NCBI RefSeq assembly: GCF_028583425.1
Contig: NC_072801.1
Location: 58,977,766-59,041,765 of the forward strand
Source of the DNA: Eublepharis macularius
Lineage: Eukaryota; Chordata; Lepidosauria; Squamata; Eublepharidae
Length of the DNA stretch: 64,000 nt
Reading direction: 5' to 3'
Shown: positions 1 to 11,870 of the stretch, in pieces
Numbering within the stretch: position 1 is the first letter of the stretch
How the letters are laid out: every line of letters begins with the position of its first letter
Notes under the pieces: model-generated
The model's database searches: none
Seen by the model: only the letters and a program-made list of their open reading frames with translations
Told to the model about the DNA's origin: nothing
Translations under genes and position numbers: made by a program

Positions 1-375
1 CACCCTGCCACGTAAGCATGCCGAGTGACTTTGGGCCAGTCACAAATCCGGCTAACCCACCTCACTGGATTGTTGTGAGGACAGAATGGAGGAGAAGAGA
101 ACAACGTAAGCTGCTTTGGGGAGAAAAGTGGGGTATAACAGAAGTAAATAAATTAAGCAAAGTAAAAAATTCCACAGCAGAGTCTGACCCAAAGTAGGTT
201 GCACCATGCCAATGTGGTGTAGCCGTTAGCGTCAGAACAGGATTTGGGAGAGCCGGGTTCGATTTCGCCCTTTGCCATGGAAGCTCGCTGGATGATCTGG
301 GGACAGCTCTTTCAAAGAGAGGTTGTTGTTAGGGTAAAATGGAGGAATGGAGAATGATGGTGTAAGTCGCTTTAA
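1..375 (+). repeat. Two tRNA-derived SINE copies in tandem
   Basis: 1-158 is the 3' body of a tRNA-derived SINE (GACTTTGGGCCAGTCAC, then GTTGTGAGGACAGAATGGAGG). 208-375 is a second, more complete copy with a box-A-like TGGTGTAGCCGTTAG and box-B-like GGTTCGATTTC. The same family recurs many times in this window on both strands. Confidence 0.65.
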
Positions 376-587
376 GTCCCAAATATCTAAATAGATACCC
401 AGCTACAGTGAACAATTAAGCAGTGGGTCCTATATTACATGCTTGAGCTGAAGGTGGATCCCTGGTTGCAGACAAGAGTCGCAGGGTGCCTAGCTTAGCT
501 AAAGAGCAGCTCACTCCCAGGAGCAGCCTTCCCTTGCCTCTGGCGCTCTCTCGTCTTGGTCCCTTGTAATTCTTCCTCCTGCACCTG

Positions 588-746
588 GGCCCATTCCACA
601 CTACATACCTGCTTCCAGAACATCGCGAAATGCAGCGCAAAAACCATGACATCGGGCAAAACTCTCACGAGAAGACGCTATCTTCCGCATTTTTTGCGCT
701 GCGTTTCAAGATGCCCTGGAAGCAGGTATGTAGTGTGAAAGGGGCC
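588..746. mobile_element. Foldback MITE, 3-bp target duplication CTG
   Basis: The ends are inverted (GGCCCATTCCACACTACATA at the left, TATGTAGTGTGAAAGGGGCC at the right) with arms of about 60 bases. CTG flanks both sides (585-587, 747-749). The GGCC tip and TTCCACAC core link it to the elements at 55942 and 47166. No coding capacity. Confidence 0.7.
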
Positions 747-749
747 CTG

Positions 750-3700
750 TACATTCCTGCACCCTATTCAAAAGATACGTTTATTCCTGCCATTTCTGTT
801 CCTTTCTAGGCATGTATCTACCCTACCACCATTGTCCCTGGCTTTTTCTTGGGAGCGCATAAACTTGAACATGAGCCCTTTTGCCAACTCATACACTCCT
901 TTCTCCTATTAGATACCCTTCTGTACGCATCCATTTGTCTGCTTGTAGCCCACCCTTCCTCCAAGGTGCTCAAAGGCAGTGTACCCTAACCCTAACCTCC
1001 ATTTTATCTTGACAACAAGCTTGTGGGGTAGGTTAGGCTCTCAAATGACGGGCAAATGACCGAGGCCGCCAATCGCTGTGCACGGCGCGGCCGCTGGAAG
1101 CTGGTTGGTCCGGAGACATCTCATCTCACAGGTCAACGTGCGCCGCTTAGAGCTGATATGGCCTCCAGAAACCTCCCGGACCCCAGAACTTCAAAGCGGC
1201 CGCAACGCTGCAACAGTCTCCGCAACAGTCGCGGTAGCCCAGGCGGAAAGACCGGGCAGTGTATTTCCCCCAGTCTGGGGGAACTGAATATCTTTTCCGA
1301 CCCTGTGTTTCAGCTACCCCGTGTATAAATTACAAACTACAAACAAATTCCCCTTATTATAATTATAAACCACAAACAAATTCCCAAATTATAAATGGGA
1401 TGAACGTGAGCAGAAGCCAGAACATCAGCAAGCCGACGAAGGACAGTCGGGAACCCCCCCCCTACTTTGCAGGCCTAAATAGCAGAACACCCTGGGGGGG
1501 GGGCTCAACCACGGTGGCACCTCTGACACGACCCACAAAATTCAGCCAGTAGAAGGCCCACGGAAGAGGGCATCGCATCAAGGGAGGCCACGGCCTGCGT
1601 CACCCATTCACTGTCGCAAGGCACGGGCAATAGCGCCATCTGGCAGTCAGTGAAATGTATACAACCGCTGGATTGGAAAAAGAGCCGCTCAGTGCGGGCA
1701 ACTCGCTGGTCGTGAAGAGGGACATGTGCAGACGCGGACACACACACACAGGTTCGGCAGGGGCAGGACACATGCAAAAACCCGGGAACGGGCACAGGCG
1801 GGCCGAAACAGACAGCAACGCTGGCACTCACACAACCACGTGTAATTCTTAACGTCTGTTTCAGCTCTGAGAGACAGAAACTGGGTCAGGGTCATCCAAT
1901 GCCTTCAGTGGGAATTTGAACTTGGGTCTCCCTTGTTGTCCTCTGACTATGGCGCCATACCATCATACTTGCCATGGAAGTCTCCTCCTGTGCACAATCA
2001 TGGTTCTTGCATGCTTGTCTGGAGCTGCTTGCCTAGATCAACACTTGCATACAAAAAAATAAATACACAGGGGCCTTCAGCAGCTCCCACCTCCCTTCTG
2101 CAAGGACATTTTCCTTTTATAAACCAGCCAATTTCACCCTGCTTGTGGGAACAGAGAGACTGGAATTTGGGCCTGGGTTTTGTGCACTTTCAAGTGAGGG
2201 AGGCTCTGTAAAAGGATTAGCTGAATAAATCTCTCTCTTCTAAATTGCTTTTCTCCAGTGTTGATGTGTTTGGGGATTGCGGCTGCAGGAAGAGTGGGGT
2301 TAAGTCGGGCTAGGTTGAACCCGCAGCAAGAGATTGTGGATTCTCTGACAGGAATGGGCTGGGGTTAAGGTTGCCCTCCCTCCTGCTCCTGTCTCTCTAA
2401 TGGGAGGTTTGATGCAGAGAAATCAGCAGGCAAACACTGCAGTGGCCACCTCTTAACTGAAGGCTGGGTTACCTTCCCCGCACAGGAAAGCATAATGCAT
2501 TGGGAATTTTTCAGTTTAGAGGAAGATGACAGATGGAAGGGGGCAGGACATAGAGGTGGGTTGCATGATGCATGGGGTGGAGAAAGTGGATAGAGAGAAC
2601 ATATTCTCCTGCTGCCAGAATGCTGGGACTTGGGGGTACCCAATGAAGTTGATTCGGGGCAGGCAGAGGAAAACACTTCTTCATACCTTGGATAATGAAC
2701 TTGTGGAACCCTCTGCTGCAGGATGTAGTTTAGATGGCTTTAAAATCGATGAAGTCATGGAGGACAGGGTCCACTACGGGCTGTCATGATGGCAGAATGG
2801 AACCTCCATGTTCAGAGGGACTGTACCTCTGAATACCCATATGACTGGAGGTGCAACGGGGGGGAGAGCTGTTGTCTTCAAACCTTGCTTTTAGTCCAGA
2901 CAAAGATATCTGGTTGGACTAGATCAATCCTTAGTATAGAGTTTCCAGTTCTGGCTTGGGACATTCTTGGTGGTTTAGGAGTAGTTTTGGGGGAGGGCAG
3001 AGTTTGGGGGAGGGGGCTCAGCAGAGAGCTGATGCTGGAGAGTCGTTCCCCCCATCCCAAAGTTTCCATTTCCTCCTGGGGAGCTGATTTTTACAGTATG
3101 GAGATCAGTTGTAATTATGGGGACGCTTCAGGCCCCACCCTGAAGTTGGTAACCTTACATTGCTATGATCCACCAGGGGCTACTCTAATTCTAATTCCTG
3201 CAGATAAAAGCTCTGATAAAGGGAGAGCCCCAAGAGCCAGCTGACAACCCTAGTTCTGAAGGGAGGGGTTTACAAAATTATGTGTGAAAGCAGAACTGTT
3301 AGGAGGAACAAGGGGGAAACAAACTTGAGGTCACCATATGTTTCTTTGAACCCCAGAAAATCGTTAAATATCTAGGCACTCTGTGCCCATACAGTTGCTG
3401 ACCTGTGAACTGTGACTCCTGTTTTCAAACACGCTGGAACCTGCTATCTGAAAAACTAGTTCATGTTGCTTGATGATTTGTTGGCCCCAGTTTTAGTTCT
3501 CATGATTTCTGCATCCACAGATCAAGATCCCGCCCCCTTCCTCCGGTTTCCAGAAAAGAGGTGTGGCTTAGCAGTAGATCACATTTCCTGCATTTATAAG
3601 GTTCTGGGTTCAATTGCTAGCATCTGTAGGCTCCCCAGTTGCAGGTGCTAGAAAGTCTCTTCCCTGCCTCAGTCCTCAGGAAGGAGGAGCAGCTGACAAT

Positions 3701-6700
3701 GGCAGCAAGCATCGGAGGAACACAATTGAATGGATGTCCCCCCCCCCACTTGCTGCTGCCAGAGAGGGGGTGCAGTTTCATTCCCTTGTCTGGAAGCAGC
3801 CCAAATTACACATCTAGCGGCCAGTCGTAGATCGTGAGCGTTGTGTAGATTGGCCACTAATAACTTGTCCTTTGGCCACTTATTATTTCTCTTTCACGCT
3901 TCCCCTTGTTTTGTTTCCAATACCGCTTTCTTTCAGTCCTGCCCATCCCCTTCTGCATCTCTGCTCTTTCCCCAATAAAACACAACAATTGGATTTGCAT
4001 TGGTTCCATATTGGTTCTGAATGAGGAAAATGAAACCGAACAACAAGCCTTATTTTATTAGTACAGAAGAAGAAAATAGCCCAAAGGGGCCTGTAAGAAA
4101 CATGCGCTGCAAAGATAGACAAGACTCTCTCTGCCCTGTAAGTTTCCTGCTCGCTTAAATTGGGACAAAGAACGCACTACAGTATGTATGGGTCCCTTCG
4201 GTGTCCACCCACGAGGGTGGTCCCAGTTTCTTATGCATGACTCCTCCAACCACAAATATTGCTCATACTTAAAAAGCACAGAACCCCACAGTAAGTTTTG
4301 GACCTCTCAAAATCATACACCCGATTCTGGGGATGCTGTTTATGTAAGCAGTAAAGAACATTCAGGTTACAGTCCAGAGAGGGACACAATAGAGTAGGAG
4401 GGATAGAAGGGCCAGGGCTTGTGCATCACTCTTTTCTAGTCCTGCTGACATCCTTTCGACATGTAGACTGGTATTCTCAGGACCTCCTTCTTGCACCTTC
4501 CTCTCTTCCTCCTTTTTTCCATCTTGCAGCGATGAGGTCTGAACATCCATCCCACCTCTCTCAGCATGTAGACTAGATTGTTAATCAGAATCTCTACTCC
4601 TTTCTTATCCTCAGTGGAGTTTCATAAATAAAGGACTCATATTTCTTTTCAAAAGCTTAAAGCAGGCTCCATGTGGAAGTTTGTTCCTTTGCATACACTC
4701 TGCACTCATGTACACACACTCTGCTGCAACCACTGTGCTGCTTTACAACAGCCTACAAGGTGACACAAATCCCTTTCATATGGGCTCTTTGGATTCTGAA
4801 AGCAAACGCATTTGTATAAAGGTTTCACAAACCCTAAGCACAAAGCACAACAACAACAACAACAACACCCAACAGATCAAAATAGATTTTAGAAAACTTA
4901 GATTAAGGTTTCATTAACTGCAAGGAGATGGCATTTTATCCTTAAGGTGTGTGTGAAACCTTATGAAAAATCCATTTGCCTTCAGAAGTCAAGGTGGATT
5001 AAAGAGCCCATATGAAATATATACTGGTGCCCACAGGAGAAATCAAGTTTAAGAAAATGGAGCCAGCTGCACCCCAAAGTAAGCTCTGGATCACCCCAAA
5101 CCATACACCCACAGATTTTGGGGACACTCCCCTGCAACATGATGCCCAGTCCAGATCCTGATTTCTTCATCTTGATTTATCTTGGGAGTACCTCCCTTCC
5201 CAGCAGCAATAATTAACTCTAAAATCATACATCGGACCAGGCACCAGTATCTGCCACCTTTCAGGGGACAGTCCCCACAATTGGAGGATGCACTATTTGA
5301 GGTGGTCAAAAGCTCCCTGTGGGTCTCAGAGCTTTTCAAGTGCCAACCATATTTGTGGTTTTGCAGATAGGGAGCTGGGACTTAGCTTCAGCCTTGTTGT
5401 TCACCCCCGGGGGCTGTCAACCAGATTGGTGGTAGTTCTGTGCTAAAATTTAATTCCCAGACATGTGGGGGCCCAATTCAGTTTGGGAGCATGACAGGTA
5501 GGGGTTAAGCCTGTTTCCCAACTTGAAAGGGCCCTCCTGTTCTGCTATTGGGAACTTACATGTGCTGATGGATTAAAAGCAAGTTTCCCCAATGGGACCT
5601 ATAGCAGTTCCCCAAGACAGTTTCAGGTTGGAAACCAGGCGGGAGTTTAAGGCACCAGGGTTCTGATCTGAAATCAGAGTTCCCAGGTGCATGGGAATTC
5701 AGTTTTAACCCAGAACAGGCATGTTGCACATGCCTGGGCAACAGGATTTGGGATGGACCTGTGAACAATTTATTACTTATTGTGTAGTCAGGCCCTCTAG
5801 AGGTCTCCCACAACCCTGGTCAGTAAACCCTAGAAATTTGGGATTCTCTCCCCCTTACTGAAACCAAATAACAGCTACTGTTTCAAGAAGTCTTTCCTGA
5901 TGCTACTCCAGTAAAAAGTCCAGCTGTTTCCCCACTCTTAACACATTTTAAGGGACAATGGTTCTTTTGCTCAAGGATTGTATTGCAATAGATTTTCTCC
6001 ATTTCATTGCCTGCTACTTTGCAACGGTCTGCAGTTCTGCTTTAAAACACCTCTTTCACTTAAAATTTGCCAGAACATTGAACCTGCTGGATTTTCTGCA
6101 TCCCATCAGAAACTAAATTTAAGAGGGGCTCTGTTTTCAGCTGTTCAGCGGGTCTGCCCACTGCAGATAAACAGCAAAGGGCTGTTTATCTCTTGGTTTA
6201 GAACATTTAATCCTACCTCTCTGCCAAGAATATTTGGGCAGTGTACACAGTCCTTCCTCTTAACTATATCCTCACAACAACCCTTTGAGGTTAGAACCTC
6301 TACACTATACTGGCTCTCTATCTCCAAGGCTGTTCCCACATGGATATTTTGTTCTACATTAGCTTCCTTACTGCAGCATGGTTTTGGGGAGAATCTATGT
6401 GATGGCATCCTTTATTTGCCTTGCTTCTGTTCTACCCCCTCCATTTCTCTGTGATCTTAGTATACACTTTTTGGAAGAGCTGGATGCCTTTTTCTAGGCT
6501 TAAAAAAAAGCAGGAATTTCTAGGTCACTAGAGCATCACCACATTATAACTATCTATTGTCATGATCCACTTGTTCCCATCTTTCATTTTTTAAAAAAAA
6601 GCAGTCTCTAGCTGCACATTTCCCCTTATAATTGTGCAATGAAAATGGCTAGAGATGTACTCTTAAAAATGAATGTTGAGAACTCATACGTTATGGCAAT

Positions 6701-7438
6701 AGATCATTATAATGCTATTGATTTTCAATAATTCCCAATTTTTAAAATAAAAACCCTCTGTTGCACACATGCACACATACATGTGTGTGGTGGGTATGCT
6801 AAGGTGTAGCAGCCTTGGTTTCCCAGTATGAATAGCAAAAGAGACCCAAGCAAAGCTTCTTTTAGGTTGTACTTTCATTTTCTCCAGTCTGGCTTGTGCA
6901 ATGTAGCAAATACCAGAACATGGAGAAGGCTTCCCCTCAGTCTCTTCTGCTGATCTCTTGGGGAAAGAGCCCTGTACATGTCTTCGCTGGGGAGAAGGTA
7001 ATTGAGTGCATAATTGCATGTGTGGACAGAGGCTATGGCAGGGATGGAAAGCCTTTGAAAGGGAAATGGAAGCTAAGGGGGCTGAGGCCTTGTAGGGTTG
7101 CCAACTTCCAGATGGGGCCTGGAAATTTCCCAAAATTACAGGTCCCCAAATTACAACTGCTCTCCAGATGATGGAGATCAGTTCCCCTGAAGAAAATGGC
7201 TGTTTCAAAGGTGGACTCTATGGGCATTATACCCCACTAAGGTCACTTTCCAGGCTGTACCTCCAAATATCAAGAAATTTCCCAACCCAGAGTTGGCAAC
7301 CCTAGGCCTGTCCTTGTTCTATGACAATGTTTGATACAGCAATCTAGTTCTTGGTGGTTTTCAACAACTGGCATAATACAGCTAGCTGGACCCTCACTGC
7401 CCTCAGCTTTGCCATTCCCTTTGCCCACCACTGCTCAC
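750..7438. other. Left flank with no recognised gene
   Basis: Beyond the repeats listed separately I see no supported exon here. 1030-1855 is unusually CpG-rich and unassigned. 2690-2850 resembles a CR1-type LINE 3' end (GAACTTGTGGAACCCTCTGC, GATGGCTTTAAAA). 2940-3160 is a worn copy of the TAGGGTTGCC inverted-repeat family. 3558-3690 holds a worn tRNA-SINE head (GGTTCTGGGTTCAATTGC). 4846-4868 is a short (AAC)n run. The remainder of 3700-6700 shows nothing I can name. Confidence 0.5.
7093..7304 (+). mobile_element. TAGGGTTGCC-family inverted-repeat transposon
   Basis: TAGGGTTGCCAACTTCCAG at the left, AGTTGGCAACCCTA at the right, with the family interior (CTCCAGATGATGGAGATCAG, TGGACTCTATGGGCATTATA). 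Flanks AGGCCTTG and AGGCCTGT look like a worn 8-bp duplication. It lies just downstream of the PTH2 stop codon. Confidence 0.7.
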
Positions 7439-10094
7439 TCAGTTCACCACCAAAAACTTTTGTATATAGGAGTTGAGCCATTTCTGCCTCTCCATAGCTG
7501 TCAGCATCTTGCTTTTTTCCCGGAAGGCAGCATCATCCGCTACCACAAGACTCCGTTTCCCGCCCCATCCTTGCATCCAGCTAGGTGAGAACAGTGCCAG
7601 CTTCGTGCCTTCAGGAGGCAAAGCTTTCTGTCTCACTGGGTCCCAGGGGTGGGACATCCTGTTTTGCCATTTCTTGTCTTTCTCTTCATCCTGTGGAGCT
7701 GTGACACCTGAAGACGTCCACTTGAGGCTCCAGTCATGGAGGGTGATGGAAGGGATGCGGCTGCTCCAGGGGACCAGGGGAGCTTTGAGGTCAACACTGC
7801 TCTCCGGTGAAAGGGGCTGCGATGCATCATTCTTCCAAAGCAGGCTAGGAAAGAAAGGGGAGGGGGTCCTTCAGTTTTCCAAATGGATAATGGGATCTGG
7901 TGGGTTTGAACAAGGGGGAAAATGACTATTTTCTTTTGAGAAGAAAGTGTTGCAAATGATCTTTCAGATGTCTAAGGGCTAGCCTACACAATATCATGTA
8001 TGACTGCCCACAATTTGTTACACTTTTGCTTTTCTGACATACAAAATGAAGAAATTTGAAGTTAGGTGAGGTATCATGGCTCACTGGTTGAGCATCTGCT
8101 TGGCATTCAAAAAGTCCCAAGTTCAGTCCCTGGCATCTCCAGTTGAAAGGGTCAGGAACTAGGAACACAGCCCCAGTTCTATCATGGCTGTGTAAACAGG
8201 TTTCAGCTTGTGCTGGCTTTTATACTTGGAATTCTTAACTAGAATTCTCCTTCAAGACAATGATGATACCATTAGGGCCAAAGATTTCTTCTCCCTCACA
8301 CTCTCCTCAAAATCCTGTCAGCAACCAAGAGTCATCCTGAAGGTTGGTTCTGACTGGCCAATCAGAGAGAAGAGGGAGCAGCTTGTCAATAAAGCTCTCA
8401 TTCCAGGCAATTGTTAACTCCTTTAATATGTAAGACCCTCACCAGAGACCCTAGACAGCTGCTGCCAGTCAGAAAAGACGGTCCTCACCTTGATAAGATT
8501 AATGGTCTAGCTCACTATTAGGGCAGTTTCATGTGTCTTCTTAGGGCAGGGGTAGGCAACTGTTTAGGTCCAAATGCCAAAAGCCAACAATGTGCAAAAA
8601 TGTTATTGTACCAGCCAACAAAGGTGGTTTCCACACAGAAACAGGCAGGTGTGGTTAGGGTTGCCAACTCCAGAGTGTGAAATTCCTGGAGATTTGAGGA
8701 TGGAGCCTGGAGAGGGGAGCAAGGTATAACGCCATACAATCTACTATCCAAAGTGGCCATTTTCTCCAGGGAAACTGATCTTTGTCATCTGGAGAGCAGT
8801 TGTAATTCTAGGAGATCTCCAGGCCCTACTTGAAGGCTGGCAGCCCTAGCTGTGGGGTTTCTCTGCTGCTGATATTGCATGAGCAAACAGAGACTCAGCA
8901 ATACTGCCAGCTTCTCAGGGGCTTACCTCAGACCAGGCAGGCAGTATATTGGTTAGAGAGAGGCTGACTGACACAAGCGGAATTCTAGAAGCTGTGTCAG
9001 CAGCACCTTGAGACCACCATAGCTGATCTTGCAAAGATCTGTTGGGCAAATGGCCTGATGTGTCATAGCACGCATGTTGGGGGTTGCCTACCCCTGACAT
9101 GGCCTGGTAGTTAACTGGGATTGATGCAAGTTGACTGGGGGGTGTGTGTGATGGGGAATCATGCAAGTTTAATTAGTGAGCAACTTAGTTTAATTAGTTA
9201 ATTAGTTTAATTAGTGAGCAATTAATGAGATTTGCAGGTTTTTTAAAGAATCTGGGTTCCCCAGACCCAACTTGGATTCCCACAGCTGATGTGTGGCTAC
9301 AGGGAATGGCTGTTAAAAATTAAAGGAGAACCCAAATGGCATCAGAATGCCACCATGGGGAGAGGAAGGGCTCCTGCTTCCCTGCTCAAGCTGTCTTGCA
9401 AAACAGCAAACAAGGTGTGTCTCTGTTTTTGCTGCCCCACATGGAGTATGCTCTGCACATGGAGCAGTAACATCAGGGACCCTCTGAAATTAGATTTTGC
9501 TGTGCGCAAAGCTGGTATGCCTCTGTTTCCTGCATTCTGTCCCCAGCTGTGCTCCAGTGCTTCTGGGATGCTCACAAATTAGGGCTTGATGGAAAAAAGC
9601 CATTCCTTACAGTCATTCCTCAACATGGGTAGATTGTGTCTGAATATGCAAGTTCTGTTTCTAGCCATCATGGCTGCTGTAGCAAAGTGATTGGGCTGCG
9701 AAGCAGCACTCTGCTGATTTGACTCACACTACTGCCATGAGCTCAGAAGGTGGCCTTGGGTCAGCCCCAGCTCTCCAGCTGTATTGTGGGAATAATAATA
9801 ATAACGCTGACTTTGTTCATAGCTCTGAGTGGGGCACTAATCTGTCTAGAAGAGTGGTATATAAGCATAGTTGTTGTTGTTATTGTTATGGCAAGTAGCT
9901 TATCCTACATGCATTTGTCCTTCTCAAATCATCTAAACTAGTGACTATATCATATGGCAATAATCTTTTGTACATTAATTACAGAATGAAATCCTTAAGT
10001 TAAATTATGGAATTAACAAGATTGTAAATTCCTTGGGGGTGAATACTGTCTTCTTGTAGCATATAATGTGCCATGTGCATTGAAGATATTCCAA

Positions 10095-10127
<33 letters not shown>

Positions 10128-11172
10128 AAGTGTCTTTTCTTTGCAACTCCATTGCCTCTAGTCTTACTACTCACAGTGCCATCCTATGCAGAATTACACC
10201 GTTCTAAGGCTATTGACTTTAATGGATTTAGAAGGGTATAACCCTGTCTAGGATTGCACTATCAATCAGTTTGCACTCTGCCCAAGCCTTTCTAGTCAGA
10301 TTCCTGCCCCAAATATCCAACTTTCCCAACAAATGACCAAATGTGTCAGCAAAATTGTTCAACTCTTTTTATGAACCTGTTCCCGTTGTCAGTATTCCTT
10401 TCTGTTTCTCCTGATAGTCTCTCCTTCTGCAGACGGGAAGCAGAAGTGTTTGTGAGCTATCGGCTTATTATGTGAGTTGCCTTCATGTAAACTGAAATTA
10501 TAATGCCTGAATGTGAAAATGATGAAGGTAAGAAGACCCCTTTCAGATAAAGCAGCAGCAGCCAAGGAATAGAAATGAGAGTTGGGAAGTTGCTAAAAAG
10601 GCGTATGCATGTGTGTTATTTCTCCTTTTAAAATCTACATGGTTTAAAAACCTGCTTAGTAGAGACAGCCTCCTTCTATCTCCAGTTCTGTCTCCAGAGA
10701 AAGCCAGTTTGGTGTAGTGGTTAAGAGAGCGGGACTCTAATCTGGAGAATTGGGTTTGGTTCTCCAGCCTCCATTTCAAGCCAGCTGGGTGACTTTGGGT
10801 CAGTCACAGCTTCTAGGAGCTCTCTCAGGCCCACCCACCTCACAGGGTGATTGTTGTTGTGGGGATAATAATAGCATACTTTGTAAACCGCTCTGAGTGG
10901 GCATTAAGTTGTCCTGAAGGGCGGTATATAAATCGAATGTCATTGTCATTGTCATTCTCTGCCGCTGACCCTCTGGGAGGACCTTGGTCATGTTCCTGAG
11001 CTCTTGGCCAGTTCTCTAGTGGTTATTGGGGAAGAAAGGAGAAATGCCCCTCCACTTACCTGCCTGAGTTATGCAGCTTGGGAAGCAAGGCGCCTGATGA
11101 GAACAGCAAGCATGAGGTGAGAAAGAAGGTGACGAGACAGAGGCCTTTGCAAGTTCGGATTGTGTGTTCCAT
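7439..11172 (-). CDS. PTH2: PTH2: TIP39 neuropeptide precursor, two coding exons
   Basis: Precursor of tuberoinfundibular peptide of 39 residues, the secreted ligand of the PTH2 receptor in vertebrate brain. Coding exon 1 is 11060-11172 (ATG at 11172-11170; hydrophobic signal peptide around residues 8-26; donor CAG|GTAAGT). Coding exon 2 is 7439-7844 (acceptor TTTCTTTCCTAG). The exons join in phase inside a Ser codon, giving 172 residues. The mature peptide follows a GGKR dibasic site, starts SLVVADDAAFRE and contains WLNSY, both close to human TIP39 (SLALADDAAFRE, WLNSYMHK). It ends FLVVN, giving 37 residues where human has 39. The propeptide is much longer than in the roughly 100-residue human precursor. 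The next recognised gene to the right on the plus strand that belongs to this locus in human is GFY, as expected from synteny. The family assignment rests on the mature peptide and is very secure; start and splice sites are inferred from sequence. Confidence 0.95.
8057..8515 (+). repeat. tRNA-derived SINE, head and separated tail
   Basis: 8057-8170 has the tRNA-like head (GTTGAGCATCTGCTTGGCAT, then AGTTCAGTCCCTGGCATCTC). 8440-8515 matches the tail of the same family (GAGACCCTAGACAGCTGCTG). The 270 bases between do not match and may be an insertion. The element lies in PTH2 intron sequence. Confidence 0.5.
8655..8848 (+). mobile_element. TAGGGTTGCC-family inverted-repeat transposon in PTH2 intron
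   Basis: TAGGGTTGCCAACTCCAGAG at the left and GGCTGGCAGCCCTA at the right. Flanks AGGTGTGG and AGCTGTGG differ at one base, consistent with an aged 8-bp target duplication. Confidence 0.7.
10100..10123. repeat. (TG)n microsatellite
   Basis: About twelve TG units in PTH2 intron sequence. 10172-10262 just after it is a short palindromic repeat that starts CAGTGCCATCCTATGCAG and ends CTAGGATTGCAC, a small MITE type also seen at 33418-33498. Confidence 0.75.
10702..10945 (+). repeat. tRNA-derived SINE, near full length
   Basis: Head TTTGGTGTAGTGGTTAAGAG with box-B-like GGTTTGGTTC, body GGGTGACTTTGGGTCAGTC, and 3' end TAAACCGCTCTGAGTGGGC followed by GGGCGGTATATAAAT. It is a close relative of the copy at 61170-61420. 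Confidence 0.75.
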
Positions 11173-11365
11173 TACCCCCGATCCTAGGAGGAAAAACAAC
11201 AACAGAGATGGAGTCAGGGCTGATCTTGGGCAGATCTACTTACAACGCAGCCTCCTCTTCTTGCGACTGCCCAGGAATCCTTACCAGTGTGTGTGGGTAC
11301 AGGAAAGTTTTCTCGTCGCCAAAATCTGTGTCCTCCTTCAGCCACCTCCTGTAGGAGCATTTATA
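11173..11365 (-). promoter_or_regulatory. PTH2: PTH2 TATA box and probable non-coding first exon
   Basis: On the minus strand a TATAAA box lies at 11365-11360. Transcription would start near 11335. A good donor (CTG|GTAAGG) ends a short exon at 11285, and a strong acceptor (TTTTTCCTCCTAG) opens the next exon at 11183, ten bases before the PTH2 ATG. This suggests a short untranslated first exon and an intron of about 100 bases. Core promoter position is seen; exon use is inferred. Confidence 0.6.
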
Positions 11366-11684
11366 TCCTTGTGTCTTTGCTTGTGACGCAAACAAGGAGC
11401 GCAGTGTTGGGGGCAGGTGAAGGCGTTAGGGTCCCGATCAATGGAAAGGCAAGCCATCCGCTTTCACTCAGATCAAGAAAATAATGAGGCAGAGTGAGAA
11501 TGGAACAACAGCCAGGGGTGGGGGGACACGAGTTATGATGGTGGAGGTTCAGGAAAAAGAATTGTTAGTTTTTAAAATGCAAATATGAGGGAAAGAAAGA
11601 TGATCAGAGATGGAAGTAGACAGAAGGGACAATTTAAGAGGAGGGAGGGGGGAGAGAGAGAGAGAATAGATAGGGAGTCTATAT

Positions 11685-11870
11685 CAATTACATTTTTATT
11701 ATCTCTCCTCCATCCCACCCTCCATTTATCTTCACAATAACCCTGTGAAGTAGGCTAGGCTGAGTGTGTGTGACTGGCCCAAGGTCATCCAATGAGCTTC
11801 ATGGCTGAAGAGACATTTGAACCTGGATCTCTACAGTTCTTTCCTAATATTCCAGCCACTTGACTCTCTC
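11685..11870 (-). repeat. tRNA-derived SINE, minus strand
   Basis: Reverse-complement body of the family at 208-375: CACAATAACCCTGTGAAGTA, GACTGGCCCAAGGTCATCC and TTGAACCTGGATCTC. It lies just upstream of the PTH2 promoter. Confidence 0.65.

Noticed and set aside
5978-6454. Open frame of 158 codons on the plus strand
   Set aside because: No splice support, no recognisable domain and ordinary composition; chance open frame.
10702-10775. A tRNA gene
   Set aside because: Box-A and box-B-like words are present, but the cloverleaf is not kept and the sequence continues into a SINE body.
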